DNA of 64,000 bases from Oxobacter pfennigii (GCF_001317355.1 NZ_LKET01000029.1:295555-359554), one strand, 5' to 3'; positions 8,101-16,608 are shown, numbered from the stretch's first letter. The notes: a model not told the origin generated them from the sequence alone. Program-made: numbers and translations.

Positions 8101-11017
8101 TATGCGTTTCCGTCCAGGTTTCCCCGTCGTCGGAGGTCATGATGCCGCCCTTGGGATAATTCGATTGAGATCCCATGCCTGCAGCCACATATTTACCGTC
8201 GGCATAGACGACCGACAGGAGAGTAAACCTCATGGGATTCACCGTTATGACATCCCAGTTCTCCCCATCGTCAGAACGGAGGATTTTCCCGGCTTTCCCT
8301 ACGGCTACAAATCCGTCGTCCCCGTAAGTCACACCATAGAGCCAATGATGGGGAACTGCCGCAGTCTCATTCCAGCTTAGTCCGTCTTCGGAGGTGTAGA
8401 TCCGGGCCACATAATCGCCGGCAGTGGCAGCGATGACATATTTTCCGTTCCCGTAAGCGATATCGGTCAGACGGTCGGTATCCGTCCCGACGTCGACTTT
8501 TTGCCAGGTTATGCCGTCTGGGGAAGTGATCAGTGTCCCGCTATAACCTACAGCCATGTATTTGCCGTTGATAAATATCGCGTTTTCCATAATATTTGGG
8601 GCGGGCAAGGGGCTGCGGTAACTCCAGACCGCGGCGCCGGTAGGAGGCAGATTATCCTTTATCCAGGCAAAAGCATCTCCGCTGGAGTATTGAAGATATC
8701 CCGGATTTGTACTGGAGGTGTCGTTATCTCCGGCAGCCTTATCCTCGTATTTGATCCTGACATAGTTGGCGGCTGAAACCGTACCGTCCACAGTAATTTC
8801 CGAGTTTTCAAAGGAGCAAACCCCAGTGCAGCCGGCGGCGGTTACGCTGCCGCTGATATACAGCTTGGCATAGCTGGCATAGGCGCCTGTATTGTCGTCA
8901 ATACTGCTGCCTGATGCTGTCACATTACCGCCCACGCTTGCTTCGACTTGGCCGCCGTGGACAAAGATACCGTTAACACCTTGGACGTCTCCTTCAACCA
9001 GGATACCGCCGGTATCATTGCTGCTGTTATAAAAACCGTATACTCCGTAACTATCGGCATTTGGCGAAGTGGAACTTACGTCGCCATAGATTTTAATGTC
9101 ACAGTCGTCGGTGACAAAGAGCCCTCTTAGGACACCCTGTACATCACCGTAAACCGTAACCGTGGACGGTTCCGTCACTGTCTGAGTCCAAATGCCGTCA
9201 CTCTGGCCGGTGACCTGGCCGGGTGCAGTTTCACTGCCAACCGTTACGTCTCCTCCTCCGTTTTGGCTGATAAATATCCCGGCTCCCTGACCCGAGGAGA
9301 CCACGGCGTTGCCTACGTTCACTGTGTTACCCGTATTCTGAAGCCAAACAGCGTGGTTAAAGAACGTGCCTGCTGTAGTTGACGTGACGGTACCGGAAAC
9401 AGTTATGGTATTATCCGAATCTGCATAGATGCCGGCTGTATCTCCCGTCACATTGCCGTTAAGCATGACGGTACTTCCATTGGCGGAAACTCCTACATCG
9501 TCATCGGAACAGATATTTACTGCCGTATCCGCCGAGGTGGTAAACGCGCATTGGGATACAGATAGTCCTGGGCCTTTTGAAGCAATGGTCAGAAGTCCCT
9601 GGCCCGTTACGTTTACATCGGAAGTGTTCTGGATAACAAGCCCCGGTCCCAACGTATTACTGATATTCAGTGTATTTTCGTTTAAATCCAGGATCAATTC
9701 CTTTTCGGATATGACAAGACCATTATTATCGGCGATGAGATGGTCAATGTCTTCCAACAGGATAATGGTAGTCGGAGTATTATCCGGCACCTCAGCCAGA
9801 GCTGCAGCTAGCGATGTGTAGCTGCTGCCTCCGACGACTTGGCAGATATTGCCTGAGGACGCTGCTGTCACCGTCAAATTGTCGGTGTATGCGGCATATG
9901 TGCCATAAGTCACTGCCACCGGTTGGTTATGATGGGTGGCTGCCGACAGCGGGGCTTCATGGTCCGGACTGGCTGTGATACCCATATAGACGAAATCTTC
10001 ATAGGCTACATTCATGGTAGAACCGTCACTATAGGTCAGTGTTACAATAAGGTCACTTAAGTCAAGGGTTTCTCCCTCTGTGTAAATTAATTTTGGTGGG
10101 GCAGCAATATCTATATCGGTTATAAACCTGGATATGATTTCCTTCACCCACACGGTGCTTGTTCCTCCTGTGTAGGTGAGATAGCCAGGATTATTGCTGG
10201 TGGCTTCACAATCTTCTTGGTTCTTTGAAATATTGTCTACCATAATATAGTTATTCGCAGTGACTGTGCCGTCAATAGTAATTTTTCCGCCGTCTTCAGC
10301 ATATGCACCTGTGCCGGAAGCACCAGATGCTTTGACATTGCCGGTAACTGTAATAACAGAGCCTGTACCTTCGGCATAGGTGCCATAACTTATACCTTCC
10401 ACATCTTTGCCTATAGTAATGCTTCCTCCGGCGGCAGCCTTAACACCGCTGTTACCTATGCCGGTTGCTATTGCATCTCCTAAAATGAAAACCGTACTAT
10501 CTGCACCATTGGAGTAAGCTCCCATAGCATAGCCCTCTGCATCGCCGTTTACGGTGATCTCTCCGCCGGCTTCTGCATATGCGCCTGTACCGCCTTCTGC
10601 CGTTGCATTAGTCACAACAGCTGTGGCGCCATCTGCCGCTTTCACTCCGTACGCAGTACCGGTGACGTTGAATTCACCTGTGCCCGTTAAAGCTACATTG
10701 GCGCCGTTTGTTACCTCAAGTGCCGTCCCAGCCGCATTGACATTCAGTGTATGGCCGTTTAATTCAAAGGTGATGTCTTTGCCGTCAACGGCAATAGCAA
10801 CACTGTACTCGATGTCGTCAAGCAGCGTAATAGTTGTCGGTGTTGTAACTGCAGTCCTTGCTGCCAGTGCCTCGCCGAGAGTTCCATATGAAATACCATC
10901 AATTTCACAAACATCATTTTCTGCCGCCATTGCAGTTGTTATACTGGCAGGCACCAAGGCCATTACAAGGCATAAGACTAAAAACATGGACAACATTTTT
11001 TTAAGTTTAAGCTTCAT
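2180..11017 (-). CDS. Giant secreted mosaic wall protein with CWB2 anchor repeats
   Basis: A 2945-residue secreted protein, apparently a surface or S-layer-associated adhesin. Order of parts: signal peptide 1-32 (ends AMAAE); beta-helix-like repeats rich in VTGNV / ITVDGTV (about 35-290 and 390-770); a bacterial Ig-like domain (about 296-386), recurring near 1706-1792 and 2354-2446; kelch/BNR-like repeats with the pattern YGNGKYVAVG...SxDGxTW (about 790-1400); three atrophied-Ig-type domains (about 1410-1705, each with SKGSAS-like strands) and a fourth near 2260-2350; more beta-helix repeats (1790-2140); an Fn3-like domain (2140-2260); a Gly/Ser linker; a domain near 2460-2640; and three C-terminal CWB2 repeats (2650-2945, starting ERLYGSDRYGTA, with GGPGAIS/GGTGVIS). 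In CWB2 proteins these repeats hold the protein to the wall noncovalently. The ribosome site is AAGAAAGGATGTG. GC content varies sharply along the gene. Many opposite-strand ORFs inside it are shadows. The ligand is unknown. Confidence 0.93.
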   Translation of the reverse strand: MKLKLKKMLSMFLVLCLVMALVPASITTAMAAENDVCEIDGISYGTLGEALAARTAVTTPTTITLLDDIEYSVAIAVDGKDITFELNGHTLNVNAAGTALEVTNGANVALTGTGEFNVTGTAYGVKAADGATAVVTNATAEGGTGAYAEAGGEITVNGDAEGYAMGAYSNGADSTVFILGDAIATGIGNSGVKAAAGGSITIGKDVEGISYGTYAEGTGSVITVTGNVKASGASGTGAYAEDGGKITIDGTVTANNYIMVDNISKNQEDCEATSNNPGYLTYTGGTSTVWVKEIISRFITDIDIAAPPKLIYTEGETLDLSDLIVTLTYSDGSTMNVAYEDFVYMGITASPDHEAPLSAATHHNQPVAVTYGTYAAYTDNLTVTAASSGNICQVVGGSSYTSLAAALAEVPDNTPTTIILLEDIDHLIADNNGLVISEKELILDLNENTLNISNTLGPGLVIQNTSDVNVTGQGLLTIASKGPGLSVSQCAFTTSADTAVNICSDDDVGVSANGSTVMLNGNVTGDTAGIYADSDNTITVSGTVTSTTAGTFFNHAVWLQNTGNTVNVGNAVVSSGQGAGIFISQNGGGDVTVGSETAPGQVTGQSDGIWTQTVTEPSTVTVYGDVQGVLRGLFVTDDCDIKIYGDVSSTSPNADSYGVYGFYNSSNDTGGILVEGDVQGVNGIFVHGGQVEASVGGNVTASGSSIDDNTGAYASYAKLYISGSVTAAGCTGVCSFENSEITVDGTVSAANYVRIKYEDKAAGDNDTSSTNPGYLQYSSGDAFAWIKDNLPPTGAAVWSYRSPLPAPNIMENAIFINGKYMAVGYSGTLITSPDGITWQKVDVGTDTDRLTDIAYGNGKYVIAATAGDYVARIYTSEDGLSWNETAAVPHHWLYGVTYGDDGFVAVGKAGKILRSDDGENWDVITVNPMRFTLLSVVYADGKYVAAGMGSQSNYPKGGIMTSDDGETWTETHTHSAYTLWDITNGRGTFVAVGGASSGSYYICTSPDGVTWTQRSSFGSSYAQLLSVNYDSGIGRFIAVGSTNSGGSSGSNKAFITTSFDGISWTDRSDATKTGFRVVVIDANDSEYVAMGGAGDIYTSDDRGVSWDYRTYGTTKALRDVAWNGSGLFVAVGLGGAIQTSSDGVTWTIQTSGTNSDLNKVDYLNNQFIAVGKNGTILTSGNGTEWTARTSGTLRELKGISYDGSRYVVVGGDDSYIPDSPKPIIITSQVGTAWIPATHDSNIPFRTVAHGNGIFIALTEYGRVYKSEDGTSWSAIGYLGSIGTQYPMDMIYAGSKFIAVGGYGEIYLSTDNGASWTTIESDLVGYLRAVTYGGGNFVAAGENGNIIASADGGTTWLLQPSGLTPNPYFNLHDDAELYGVVAGGGSFVAVGYNGVTLQTESFSISNDADAHDVTIAKSRLIIGNILGSGSNYNEDNIVANMNLVTSWAQDTIISWCSSKPEYIAENGTVTRPSFGTGDRVVYLTATISKGSASDTKTFMVNVIAHPDPDIQIAEQAVAALTFNVVKGDNTAENNIRSHLNLITDGDNGTSVSWTSNKPQYIDATTGAVTRPTEGTSDQAVTLTATVTKGAVTRTRNFYLTVKVQLSPDAQAVADDSEALTFEAIRGSNTFSSSIMYNLNLITSGVNETTISWSSDNQCIDPATGMVIRPVGDSNEPVTLTATISKGSASTTKTFYLAVKSWYIGNVAAITINSQPDDLTYIAGEPLDLTGLAVTLTYNDDTSLNVGYDDFIYMGVDVSPEHGATLTVADHHGKPVVVTCNGQSADTENLTVTEISGDNACTIGTIGYATLDAALAAVDPGETATIRLLTDITYIGELVIDDKTIVFDLGNHDLTIDNSANAGSGTGLSVTGGHVSISPASTGSLFVTGWKLGVYVKGTGSTGSASAAVTGAAATGMGPISTGPGPSGSYGCYAEEGGNIVVNGNVIGNYGGVDADGRGVTGGEPVRSSVTVNGNVTTPLYDPDPDPRNSFGGTFAVSAGLYGSVTVNGSVRGYTGIYSSSNYSTIVVNGNVVGSRGIYCSNVGSSVQVTGNVTAERTGVQVGGGANVVIAGNVTAGQWGAMANNGIITIEGTLTAPGLQYARINNSTKGINDYITEGSYYRYGGVIGGTSHIVRVKGTVDYGPALTNPGYPTVQTNAVTDVTPTSATLSGNVISDGGEQVIWRGFIYGTSPDITTPSVLRARTLVVAEGGGAGPFIYVLTGLTPGTTYYVSAYGKSNQGSSTIGTTSDVSFTTPLSLTDEGKVAADKAALTFDVIKRSNTAGDNIVSDLNLITSGANETTISWASNSNYIAANGTVTRPAQGAIDETVTLTATISKGSFSDTKPFTLTVKAKTVLDVDGIAIKTQPADLTYTAGESLDLTGLVVTLTYNDQSTLDVGYEDFTYIDITANPPHGATLSVSAHNNRPVTITCNGKTTTTGNLTVTSSGNSGNQGNSGGGSTPPVRPANPIEEAISNAINENQEQVDITVTEDTSEVLLSEQALSDIRSNNISLNLQYSGLQLEVPSSSIPGTENEGDISINAAPISDTNVLDTLYVMAPDGRAVGIGYNVDINRIVNGNTEPITQLNDNITLTFNLSQEDVEGIDPASLRVYKLDEATGNLVELGGEYLPDQNAVRVSTNHLCKFIIMGNTANERLYGSDRYGTAAAISRKGWDKSDNIILASGEDYPDALTGVVLAGLYDAPVLLTGKDSLNNEALKEIERLKAKKIYIIGGPGAISENIELKLKVNYDVERIYGSDRYKTAIAAGSKGRQAKMTDTAILATGLDFPDAMAIAPFAAKEGTPILYTSKDSLNTDTEKALKDWKIKKVILTGGTGVISAAVENYVRSNLNIQVIRLGGSDRYLTSLEIAKYYGQIYDYEGIVIATGGLFADALAGGALAVRENCPVLLVRRDEISGDMLKYISSLKMKKYYILGGPGAVSDGIKKNIK

Positions 11018-11033
11018 AATATCACATCCTTTC

Positions 11034-11075
11034 TTACCTTCTTAAAGCCCTTATCGCCTTATCATCCTCGTACAT
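11034..11075 (-). CDS. 13-codon leader ORF before the giant wall protein
   Basis: Reads MYEDDKAIRALRR and stop. A near-ideal ribosome site, GGGAGAGGAGG, stands four bases before its ATG. Its stop lies 16 bases upstream of the wall protein ATG, close enough for translational coupling. Either it is translated as a leader peptide or it only positions ribosomes. It could also be a chance ORF behind a purine-rich stretch. Confidence 0.4.
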   Translation of the reverse strand: MYEDDKAIRALRR

Positions 11076-11376
11076 AATCCTCCTCTCCCTTAAAAAAGAT
11101 TTTTTGTTTGGTCCCTTTTAAGGCAAAAATATAAAAAATTCTATTTGAATTTTCCTTTATAATCTTACAATACAGCCATCAAAAAAATATAAAATGAAAA
11201 CTAGGACTGATATGTGCGGGAAGCCCTTAAAAATCAACATATCAGCTATTTTATACCTGGTTTTTTTATGGTAAAATAAAGTAAAATATTTTAAAAGTCT
11301 ATAAAGATGATCTAATCTAAACTTGAATTTTCTATTATCCAATCTGCCGTCTTTTCAGCAAAGGTCATTAAATTTT
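11076..11376. promoter_or_regulatory. Divergent control region with an inverted repeat
   Basis: AT-rich region between the wall protein gene (minus) and the regulator (plus). It contains a 9-bp inverted repeat, CTGATATGT (11207-11215) and ACATATCAG (11237-11245), centres 30 bp apart (about three helical turns). That would suit a dimeric regulator or form a loose hairpin. I find no convincing minus-strand promoter. A minus-strand open frame here (11157-11342) has no ribosome site and looks like chance. Confidence 0.4.
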
Positions 11377-11405
11377 TTAACATTAAAGTACTTTTGTTGT
11401 ATTAT
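11377..11405 (+). promoter_or_regulatory. SigA-type promoter of the BTAD regulator gene
   Basis: -35 TTAACA (11377-11382), 17-bp spacer, -10 TATTAT (11400-11405); each box differs from consensus at one base. The predicted transcript starts near 11412, which excludes the upstream TTG at 11394 and supports ATG 11454. Confidence 0.65.
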
Positions 11406-11453
11406 GATGCTTCTGAAAATTATATTATAAAATGTACTTGCGAGGTCGATTAT

Positions 11454-14400
11454 ATGGACAACATTCCCGTTTTAAAGAGCAAGCTGATTATGCCGGAGCT
11501 GTCCGGAAGCTTTCTACTGACGGACAGGCTTACAAGGCTTCATGAAAATATGAAGTCTTGCAGAGCAGTTACCGTATGCGCACCTGCCGGATACGGCAAA
11601 ACGACTCTTGTAGTTTCATATTTTAACCGTCAGGCAGCTATGCCTTCCAGGGTATGCTGGTATCGACTGGACCCTGAGGACAAAAACCTGCCGGTGTTTA
11701 TTGCCCACCTCAAAGAAGCAGTATTTCCAGCGGAAACTGCTGAGTTCTCAGAATCCAGGAAAGCTCTTTTTGACAACTCTGGTATGCAATTACAACCGCA
11801 TAATACTATTTCCATGATATGTCATGAAATGTGGGCACATCACAGCAAGGCCGGTCATATCCGGACATATATTGTGCTGGATGATTTTCAAAACGTGGTT
11901 CAAGTCCAGGATATATGCGATATGATAAGATATATGCTTGATAACCTTCCGCCCTCCTGTGCTATTTTTATATTGAACCGGGCAAACCTTAATGTTTTTA
12001 CTGAAAAACAAAAACTTGAAAAAAAGATTTTAGAAATAGGTACAGATGGTCTTGCTTTCAATAATGCTGAAATAAAAGATTTGATGCTTAGCATGGGGCA
12101 AATTGCGGCCGACAGGAAAGTGGCGGGCTTCATTGAAAAAAACACCGAAGGCTGGATAGCTGGTATCATCATTTTATGTCAGGCTGTCAAAAGCAAAGGG
12201 TCTGATACCGCGTCAATTGAACTCGCCAAGCTGGGTCATGAAGATGCCCTGTTTAGGTACATGTCCATGGAGGTCCTCAAATCTGTCGATAACGTTACCC
12301 AGGACGCCCTTGCCAGACTTGCACTGCTTCAGGATTTTTCCGAGTCTGAGGCATCGGAAATACTTGAAATAAATGATATAAAATCATTGATAGAGCAGTG
12401 TATGGGGTTTGGAATGTTCATCCAGAGGATTCCCGGAGATCCTGTGGTATACCGTTTTCATTCTTTATTCCGGGAATTCCTATTATATATTCTAAAAGAC
12501 CGCTATTATGAAGGGCAAATTGCAGGGCTCCACTTGCAGGCTGCCCAATATTACATGAGACATGCAACCTATGGCCGTGCTGCAGAGCATATGGCAAAAT
12601 GCGGTGATTCTGCTTCGGTAATGGATATGGTAACAAAAGAAGGCTTTAATAAGTTTATGATCGGAGAAACCGGACAATTGAAGATGTGGCTGGATTTGCT
12701 GCCTGAGGATATGATAAGAAGCAATCCGGTGCTTTTGCTGTTTAAAGCCCAGCTGATGCCCAACAACAGGCAGATAGAAATGGTAGACACCTTAAAAGAG
12801 GTTCTTAATCTGTCACTGCAAAACAATAATCTTGCCATTTATTATGATGCGGCGTCAGTCCTCATTTATATTTTCATGTGCAGCAACAACATGAAAGGAT
12901 TGCTGGAAATGACAGAAGGTCTTCCCAAACAGCGCCAAAAGGTATCAGTTGAACTTAGAAACACTCTGATCGTACTTGACATGGTGCACTCCATCGGAGA
13001 AGAACAGTTTTCCATGGCGGAAGCACAAAGCGAAAGTATAATATATACCCTTCTTCCTGAAGACAGTAAATGGCTGTATTTAATCCTTTCCTGCATCATT
13101 TATTACTGCCTCGGCAAGCTTGACAATGGGAAGCGCTGCATGGAGACAGCTTTAATATTGGATAAGTTTAAAAATATTGAGCCTTCCAGAGGCTTTATCC
13201 TGCTTTTCCTTTCCATTATTTTATCTCTTAAAAACCAGAGAGAATGCCTGCCGTCATACATAGCTGAAATCCTTGCTATCGGTGAGAAATATGACTATGA
13301 ATACCTATCAGCCCATGGGAGGCGTCTGGCTGCTTTTGAGCGATACCTATCCTTTGAAGGGGAAGCTTCTGTTGAAATGCTTGATCACGCTGTTTTCAAT
13401 TTCCGCCGGATAAATAATAAAGCAATGGCTGCGGCCTGCAGATTGCTGCGGCGCCTTTGGGCCATACGGTACAACAGTCCCGTGCTTGACCTTGACGAAG
13501 CCCGTGAGGATTTAGAGGTAATCCGGGAGGAATGCCCCGGCATGATGGTCTATGAGTATTCCCTGTCCGTACTGGGGGCTATTGCCAGGGAGTCAGGAGA
13601 TTTTAACCTTGCAGAATACTGCCTGCTTTCATCCATAAAGGAAGCAAAGGCAAAAAAGGGATATCAGGTGCTCTGCGGCTCCTGCTTCCACATAGCCAAG
13701 CTGTATTTTGCCGGCGGCGGCACGGAAAAAGGGCACTATTATCTGAAGCAGGCCATGGAACTGGCAGAGAGCAATAGATATTTCATGTTCTGGGATATCC
13801 ATATCCCCACTGTTGTTGAAATGACGCTCCGGAGTATCCGATATGGTTATTGCACCGGTTATGCCGAAGAGCTGCTGAGTAAATTTTATGGCAGCAAGAC
13901 GGTAAAATACTTGAGCGAAAAGGCCAAAGCCATAGACGAAAGCCGAATAGAAGCTTTTGTCGGCGATTTTGTCTCCACGTACAAAGCGGATAGCTCCGAA
14001 CAGCTTTATTTTGTAAAGTCATCTCTGTTTGGAAAGCCTGAGATTTCGGTAAACGGTATAAAAGTTTCCGACGCCGAATGGAAAACCAAAAAGGTGAGGG
14101 GCTTTCTAGAATATCTTTTGCTTAACAGCGGCAACACCATGTCAAAAGAGGTCCTGGCAGAGACTTTCTGGCCCGGCTCGGACAGCAAATCCGCAATTGC
14201 TTCACAGAGGACGGCACTGTATCATCTGAGGAAAATACTTTCAAAATATAATGCGGAAGTTACAGGAAGCAATGCCTTTATATATGAAACTCCCGAAGGC
14301 CTGCAAATAAGAAAGAATGATATATTAGATCTTGATATACACGAATTTTTACGCCTCCATAGCGAGTTGTTCTCTAACATTGTAACTTCTCAAACAGAGC

Positions 14401-14783
14401 AAAGACAGGCAGATATTCTGGAAAGAATGATATATGTTTATAAAGGGGACTTGATGGAAGGCAGCGATTACGGAGATTTGGTATTCTATGAGCGGGAAAG
14501 GCTCAAATCCATATTTATGGAGGTATGCTTGAACTTAGGCTCAATCTATATAAAGCGCGGAGAACTGCGGCGGGCTGAGGAAATTTTAAGACGTGCTTTA
14601 GCAGCAGAACCATACAACGAAAACATATGCTTAGAACTGCTTAAGCTATATATGTCACAGGGAAGGAAAAGCAAGTCAGTCAAGCTTTATTACAGCTTTA
14701 AAAAGCGTTTGGAGCAAGAGCTTGATATAAAGGTTGACAGGAGATTGACTGAGGTAATACAGAGTAAAAGACTTGAAAAGTAA
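11454..14783 (+). CDS. MalT/BTAD-type ATP-binding transcriptional regulator
   Basis: A 1109-residue cytoplasmic regulator of the STAND/MalT class, probably a signal-gated activator. It starts MDNIPVLKSKLIMPE, as MalT-like proteins do, with a P-loop APAGYGKTT at 43-51, a Walker B-like IVLDDFQ near 140, a long helical TPR-like middle (about 380-830), an OmpR/SARP-like winged helix near 850-960 (SLFGKPEISVNG, then LAETFWPG), and a C-terminal bacterial transcriptional activator domain (960-1109). MalT itself has a C-terminal LuxR helix-turn-helix; here the DNA-binding role falls to the SARP-like part. ATG 11454 has GAGG eight bases upstream and lies about 42 bases after a good promoter. Being divergent from the giant wall protein gene, it is a natural candidate to control it; that is inference. 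Confidence 0.88.
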   Translation: MDNIPVLKSKLIMPELSGSFLLTDRLTRLHENMKSCRAVTVCAPAGYGKTTLVVSYFNRQAAMPSRVCWYRLDPEDKNLPVFIAHLKEAVFPAETAEFSESRKALFDNSGMQLQPHNTISMICHEMWAHHSKAGHIRTYIVLDDFQNVVQVQDICDMIRYMLDNLPPSCAIFILNRANLNVFTEKQKLEKKILEIGTDGLAFNNAEIKDLMLSMGQIAADRKVAGFIEKNTEGWIAGIIILCQAVKSKGSDTASIELAKLGHEDALFRYMSMEVLKSVDNVTQDALARLALLQDFSESEASEILEINDIKSLIEQCMGFGMFIQRIPGDPVVYRFHSLFREFLLYILKDRYYEGQIAGLHLQAAQYYMRHATYGRAAEHMAKCGDSASVMDMVTKEGFNKFMIGETGQLKMWLDLLPEDMIRSNPVLLLFKAQLMPNNRQIEMVDTLKEVLNLSLQNNNLAIYYDAASVLIYIFMCSNNMKGLLEMTEGLPKQRQKVSVELRNTLIVLDMVHSIGEEQFSMAEAQSESIIYTLLPEDSKWLYLILSCIIYYCLGKLDNGKRCMETALILDKFKNIEPSRGFILLFLSIILSLKNQRECLPSYIAEILAIGEKYDYEYLSAHGRRLAAFERYLSFEGEASVEMLDHAVFNFRRINNKAMAAACRLLRRLWAIRYNSPVLDLDEAREDLEVIREECPGMMVYEYSLSVLGAIARESGDFNLAEYCLLSSIKEAKAKKGYQVLCGSCFHIAKLYFAGGGTEKGHYYLKQAMELAESNRYFMFWDIHIPTVVEMTLRSIRYGYCTGYAEELLSKFYGSKTVKYLSEKAKAIDESRIEAFVGDFVSTYKADSSEQLYFVKSSLFGKPEISVNGIKVSDAEWKTKKVRGFLEYLLLNSGNTMSKEVLAETFWPGSDSKSAIASQRTALYHLRKILSKYNAEVTGSNAFIYETPEGLQIRKNDILDLDIHEFLRLHSELFSNIVTSQTEQRQADILERMIYVYKGDLMEGSDYGDLVFYERERLKSIFMEVCLNLGSIYIKRGELRRAEEILRRALAAEPYNENICLELLKLYMSQGRKSKSVKLYYSFKKRLEQELDIKVDRRLTEVIQSKRLEK

Positions 14784-14812
14784 GAGGGCATAGCACAAAA
14801 GCGCAATAAAAT

Positions 14813-14870
14813 AAGCTGCGCCGGCAATTGCCGGCACAGCTTTGACCTAACCGCCATATTATGGCGGTTT
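14813..14870. terminator. Paired hairpins between the regulator and ilvD
   Basis: First hairpin: AAGCTG-CG-CCGGCAATTGCCGG-CA-CAGCTT (14813-14842). Second: AACCGCCAT/ATGGCGGTT (about 14849-14869), running into GCTTTAT. They lie between convergent genes and probably end both transcripts; T tails are short on both strands. Confidence 0.6.
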
Positions 14871-14876
14871 GCTTTA

Positions 14877-16544
14877 TCAGTCCTGCAGTACAGCTCCCGT
14901 GCTTGCTGATGTTACAAGCTTGCTGTAGCGGGAAAGGTAAGTCCCGGGAGTCGCCTTTGAGGGCGGCTGTACCCATTTTGAAAGCCTCTCTTTTATAACT
15001 TCATCGGATAATTCTACTCTTAATATCCTCTGTGGAATATCGATTTCTATGATATCGCCTTCTTCAACTATAGCTATAGGACCGCCTTCGGAAGCCTCAG
15101 GAGATACGTGACCTATGCAGGGCCCCCTTGTACCGCCGGAGAAGCGTCCGTCTGTTATCAGGGCCACCGATGTATGAAGTCCCATTCCGGTAATAGCTGC
15201 CGTCGGGCTCAGCATTTCTCTCATACCCGGGCCGCCCTTTGGTCCTTCATAGCGTATGATAACCACATCACCAGGTTTTATCTCTTTACCAAGGATTGCT
15301 GCATAAGCTTCATTTTCGGAATTATAAACTCTGGCCGGGCCTTTGTGGCACATCATTTCAGGCTCAACAGCCGACTGCTTTATAATGGCACCGTCGGGAG
15401 CCAAATTGCCGCGAAGAACTGCAATTCCGCCTTCTTTGCCGTAGGGGTTATCCAGTGGCCTGATAACTGAGGAATCAAAAACTTCAGCATTTTTAACGGT
15501 TTCCCCTAAGGTTGAACCTGTTACGGTAATGGTGTTACCCTTTATAAGACCTGCTTTTAGCAGCATATTGGTAACTGCCGATATGCCGCCTGCCTGGTCT
15601 AAATCCTCTATTGCGTGGGTGCCGGCAGGACTTATTTTTGTTATATTGGGAACCATTTTGCTTATTCTGTCAAATTCATCAATGTCCAGTTCCACCTTTG
15701 CATCATGGGCTATTGCTAAAAGATGAAGGGCGGTATTGGAGGAACCTCCTATTGCCATATCAACGGTGATGGCGTTTTTAAATGCATCAAGTGTAAGTAT
15801 ATCCCTCGGACGCACATTGTTTTTAACCAAGTCCATTATTTTCATCCCGGCTCTTTTGGCAATCTGCCTTCTCTTGCCATAAGGGGCAGGCACAGTTCCG
15901 TTTCCGGGGAGAGCAATTCCCAAAACCTCTGCAAGGCAGTTCATGGTATTTGCGGTAAATAATCCCGCACAGCTTCCGCAGGTAGGACATGATGAAACTT
16001 CTATCTCATCCAGTTCTTCCTGAGTCATTTTGCCCGCGGTAACGGCCCCTACGGCTTCGAAGGGCCCGCGAATCAAATCAAGCTTTTTGCCCTTGCTCTT
16101 TCCTGCAAGCATAGGGCCGCCGCTTACATAAATTGAAGGTATGTTAAGCCTTGCTGCCGCCATAAGCATTCCCGGTACAATTTTATCGCAGTTACCTACC
16201 AGTACAAGGCCGTCAAATTTGTGTCCAATTGCCATTGCTTCTATGGAATCGGCAATAAGCTCCCTGCTGGATAGGGAATAGTTCATGCCGCTGTGGTTCA
16301 TAACTATTCCATCGCATACACCGATTGCAGGGAATTCTATGGGGGTTCCCCCTGCAGCGCTTACTCCCAGTTTAACTGCTTGTACCAGGTCATTAAGATG
16401 AAAATGTCCGGGTATGATCTCATTTCTAGAATTGACAATGCCTATTAATGGTTTTTCCAGATCTTCGGGCAGGTAGCCCATGGCATAGAATAAAGAGCGG
16501 TGAGGCGATCTGGCCAGGCCTTTTGTTACTTCATGACTGTTCAT
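14877..16544 (-). CDS. ilvD: Dihydroxy-acid dehydratase
   Basis: Dehydrates 2,3-dihydroxy-isovalerate and 2,3-dihydroxy-3-methylvalerate to the 2-keto acids of valine and isoleucine synthesis. The 555-residue protein is full length for the IlvD/Edd family. Its Fe-S cysteines are visible: Cys119 in GNCDK and Cys186/189/192 in SCPTCGSC. Also present are [10 protein letters not shown] and the C-terminal [25 protein letters not shown] precedes the ATG. It stands alone rather than in an ilv-leu operon. Its leader has a good promoter and a terminator-like hairpin, which suggests regulation by attenuation. It converges on the BTAD regulator gene. Confidence 0.97.
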   Translation of the reverse strand: MNSHEVTKGLARSPHRSLFYAMGYLPEDLEKPLIGIVNSRNEIIPGHFHLNDLVQAVKLGVSAAGGTPIEFPAIGVCDGIVMNHSGMNYSLSSRELIADSIEAMAIGHKFDGLVLVGNCDKIVPGMLMAAARLNIPSIYVSGGPMLAGKSKGKKLDLIRGPFEAVGAVTAGKMTQEELDEIEVSSCPTCGSCAGLFTANTMNCLAEVLGIALPGNGTVPAPYGKRRQIAKRAGMKIMDLVKNNVRPRDILTLDAFKNAITVDMAIGGSSNTALHLLAIAHDAKVELDIDEFDRISKMVPNITKISPAGTHAIEDLDQAGGISAVTNMLLKAGLIKGNTITVTGSTLGETVKNAEVFDSSVIRPLDNPYGKEGGIAVLRGNLAPDGAIIKQSAVEPEMMCHKGPARVYNSENEAYAAILGKEIKPGDVVIIRYEGPKGGPGMREMLSPTAAITGMGLHTSVALITDGRFSGGTRGPCIGHVSPEASEGGPIAIVEEGDIIEIDIPQRILRVELSDEVIKERLSKWVQPPSKATPGTYLSRYSKLVTSASTGAVLQD

Positions 16545-16570
16545 TAGGATGCCTCCTTAGTTTTTTATAT

Positions 16571-16608
16571 TAAGAAAACAGACTATTTCCTTTTTGGTCA
16601 ATAGTCTG
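16571..16608 (-). promoter_or_regulatory. Terminator-like hairpin in the ilvD leader (possible attenuator)
   Basis: On the minus strand CAGACTATT pairs with AATAGTCTG (16579-16608, 9 perfect bp) and is followed at once by TTTTCTTA, the form of an intrinsic terminator. It lies about 35 bases before the ilvD ATG and well after the promoter, so ilvD transcripts must read through it. A second self-complementary stretch, CAATTTTTAAAATTG, stands just upstream (16617-16631). No T-box elements or Leu/Val/Ile-rich leader peptide are seen. Confidence 0.55.

Noticed and set aside
3357..11045. Plus-strand ORFs of 60-177 residues inside the giant wall protein gene
   Set aside because: They have no ribosome sites, shift with the repeats of the opposite strand and have odd compositions; they are shadows of the GC-rich minus-strand gene.
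11157..11342. 61-codon minus-strand ORF in the divergent control region
   Set aside because: No ribosome site, low-complexity AT-driven sequence, and it would cover the promoter region.
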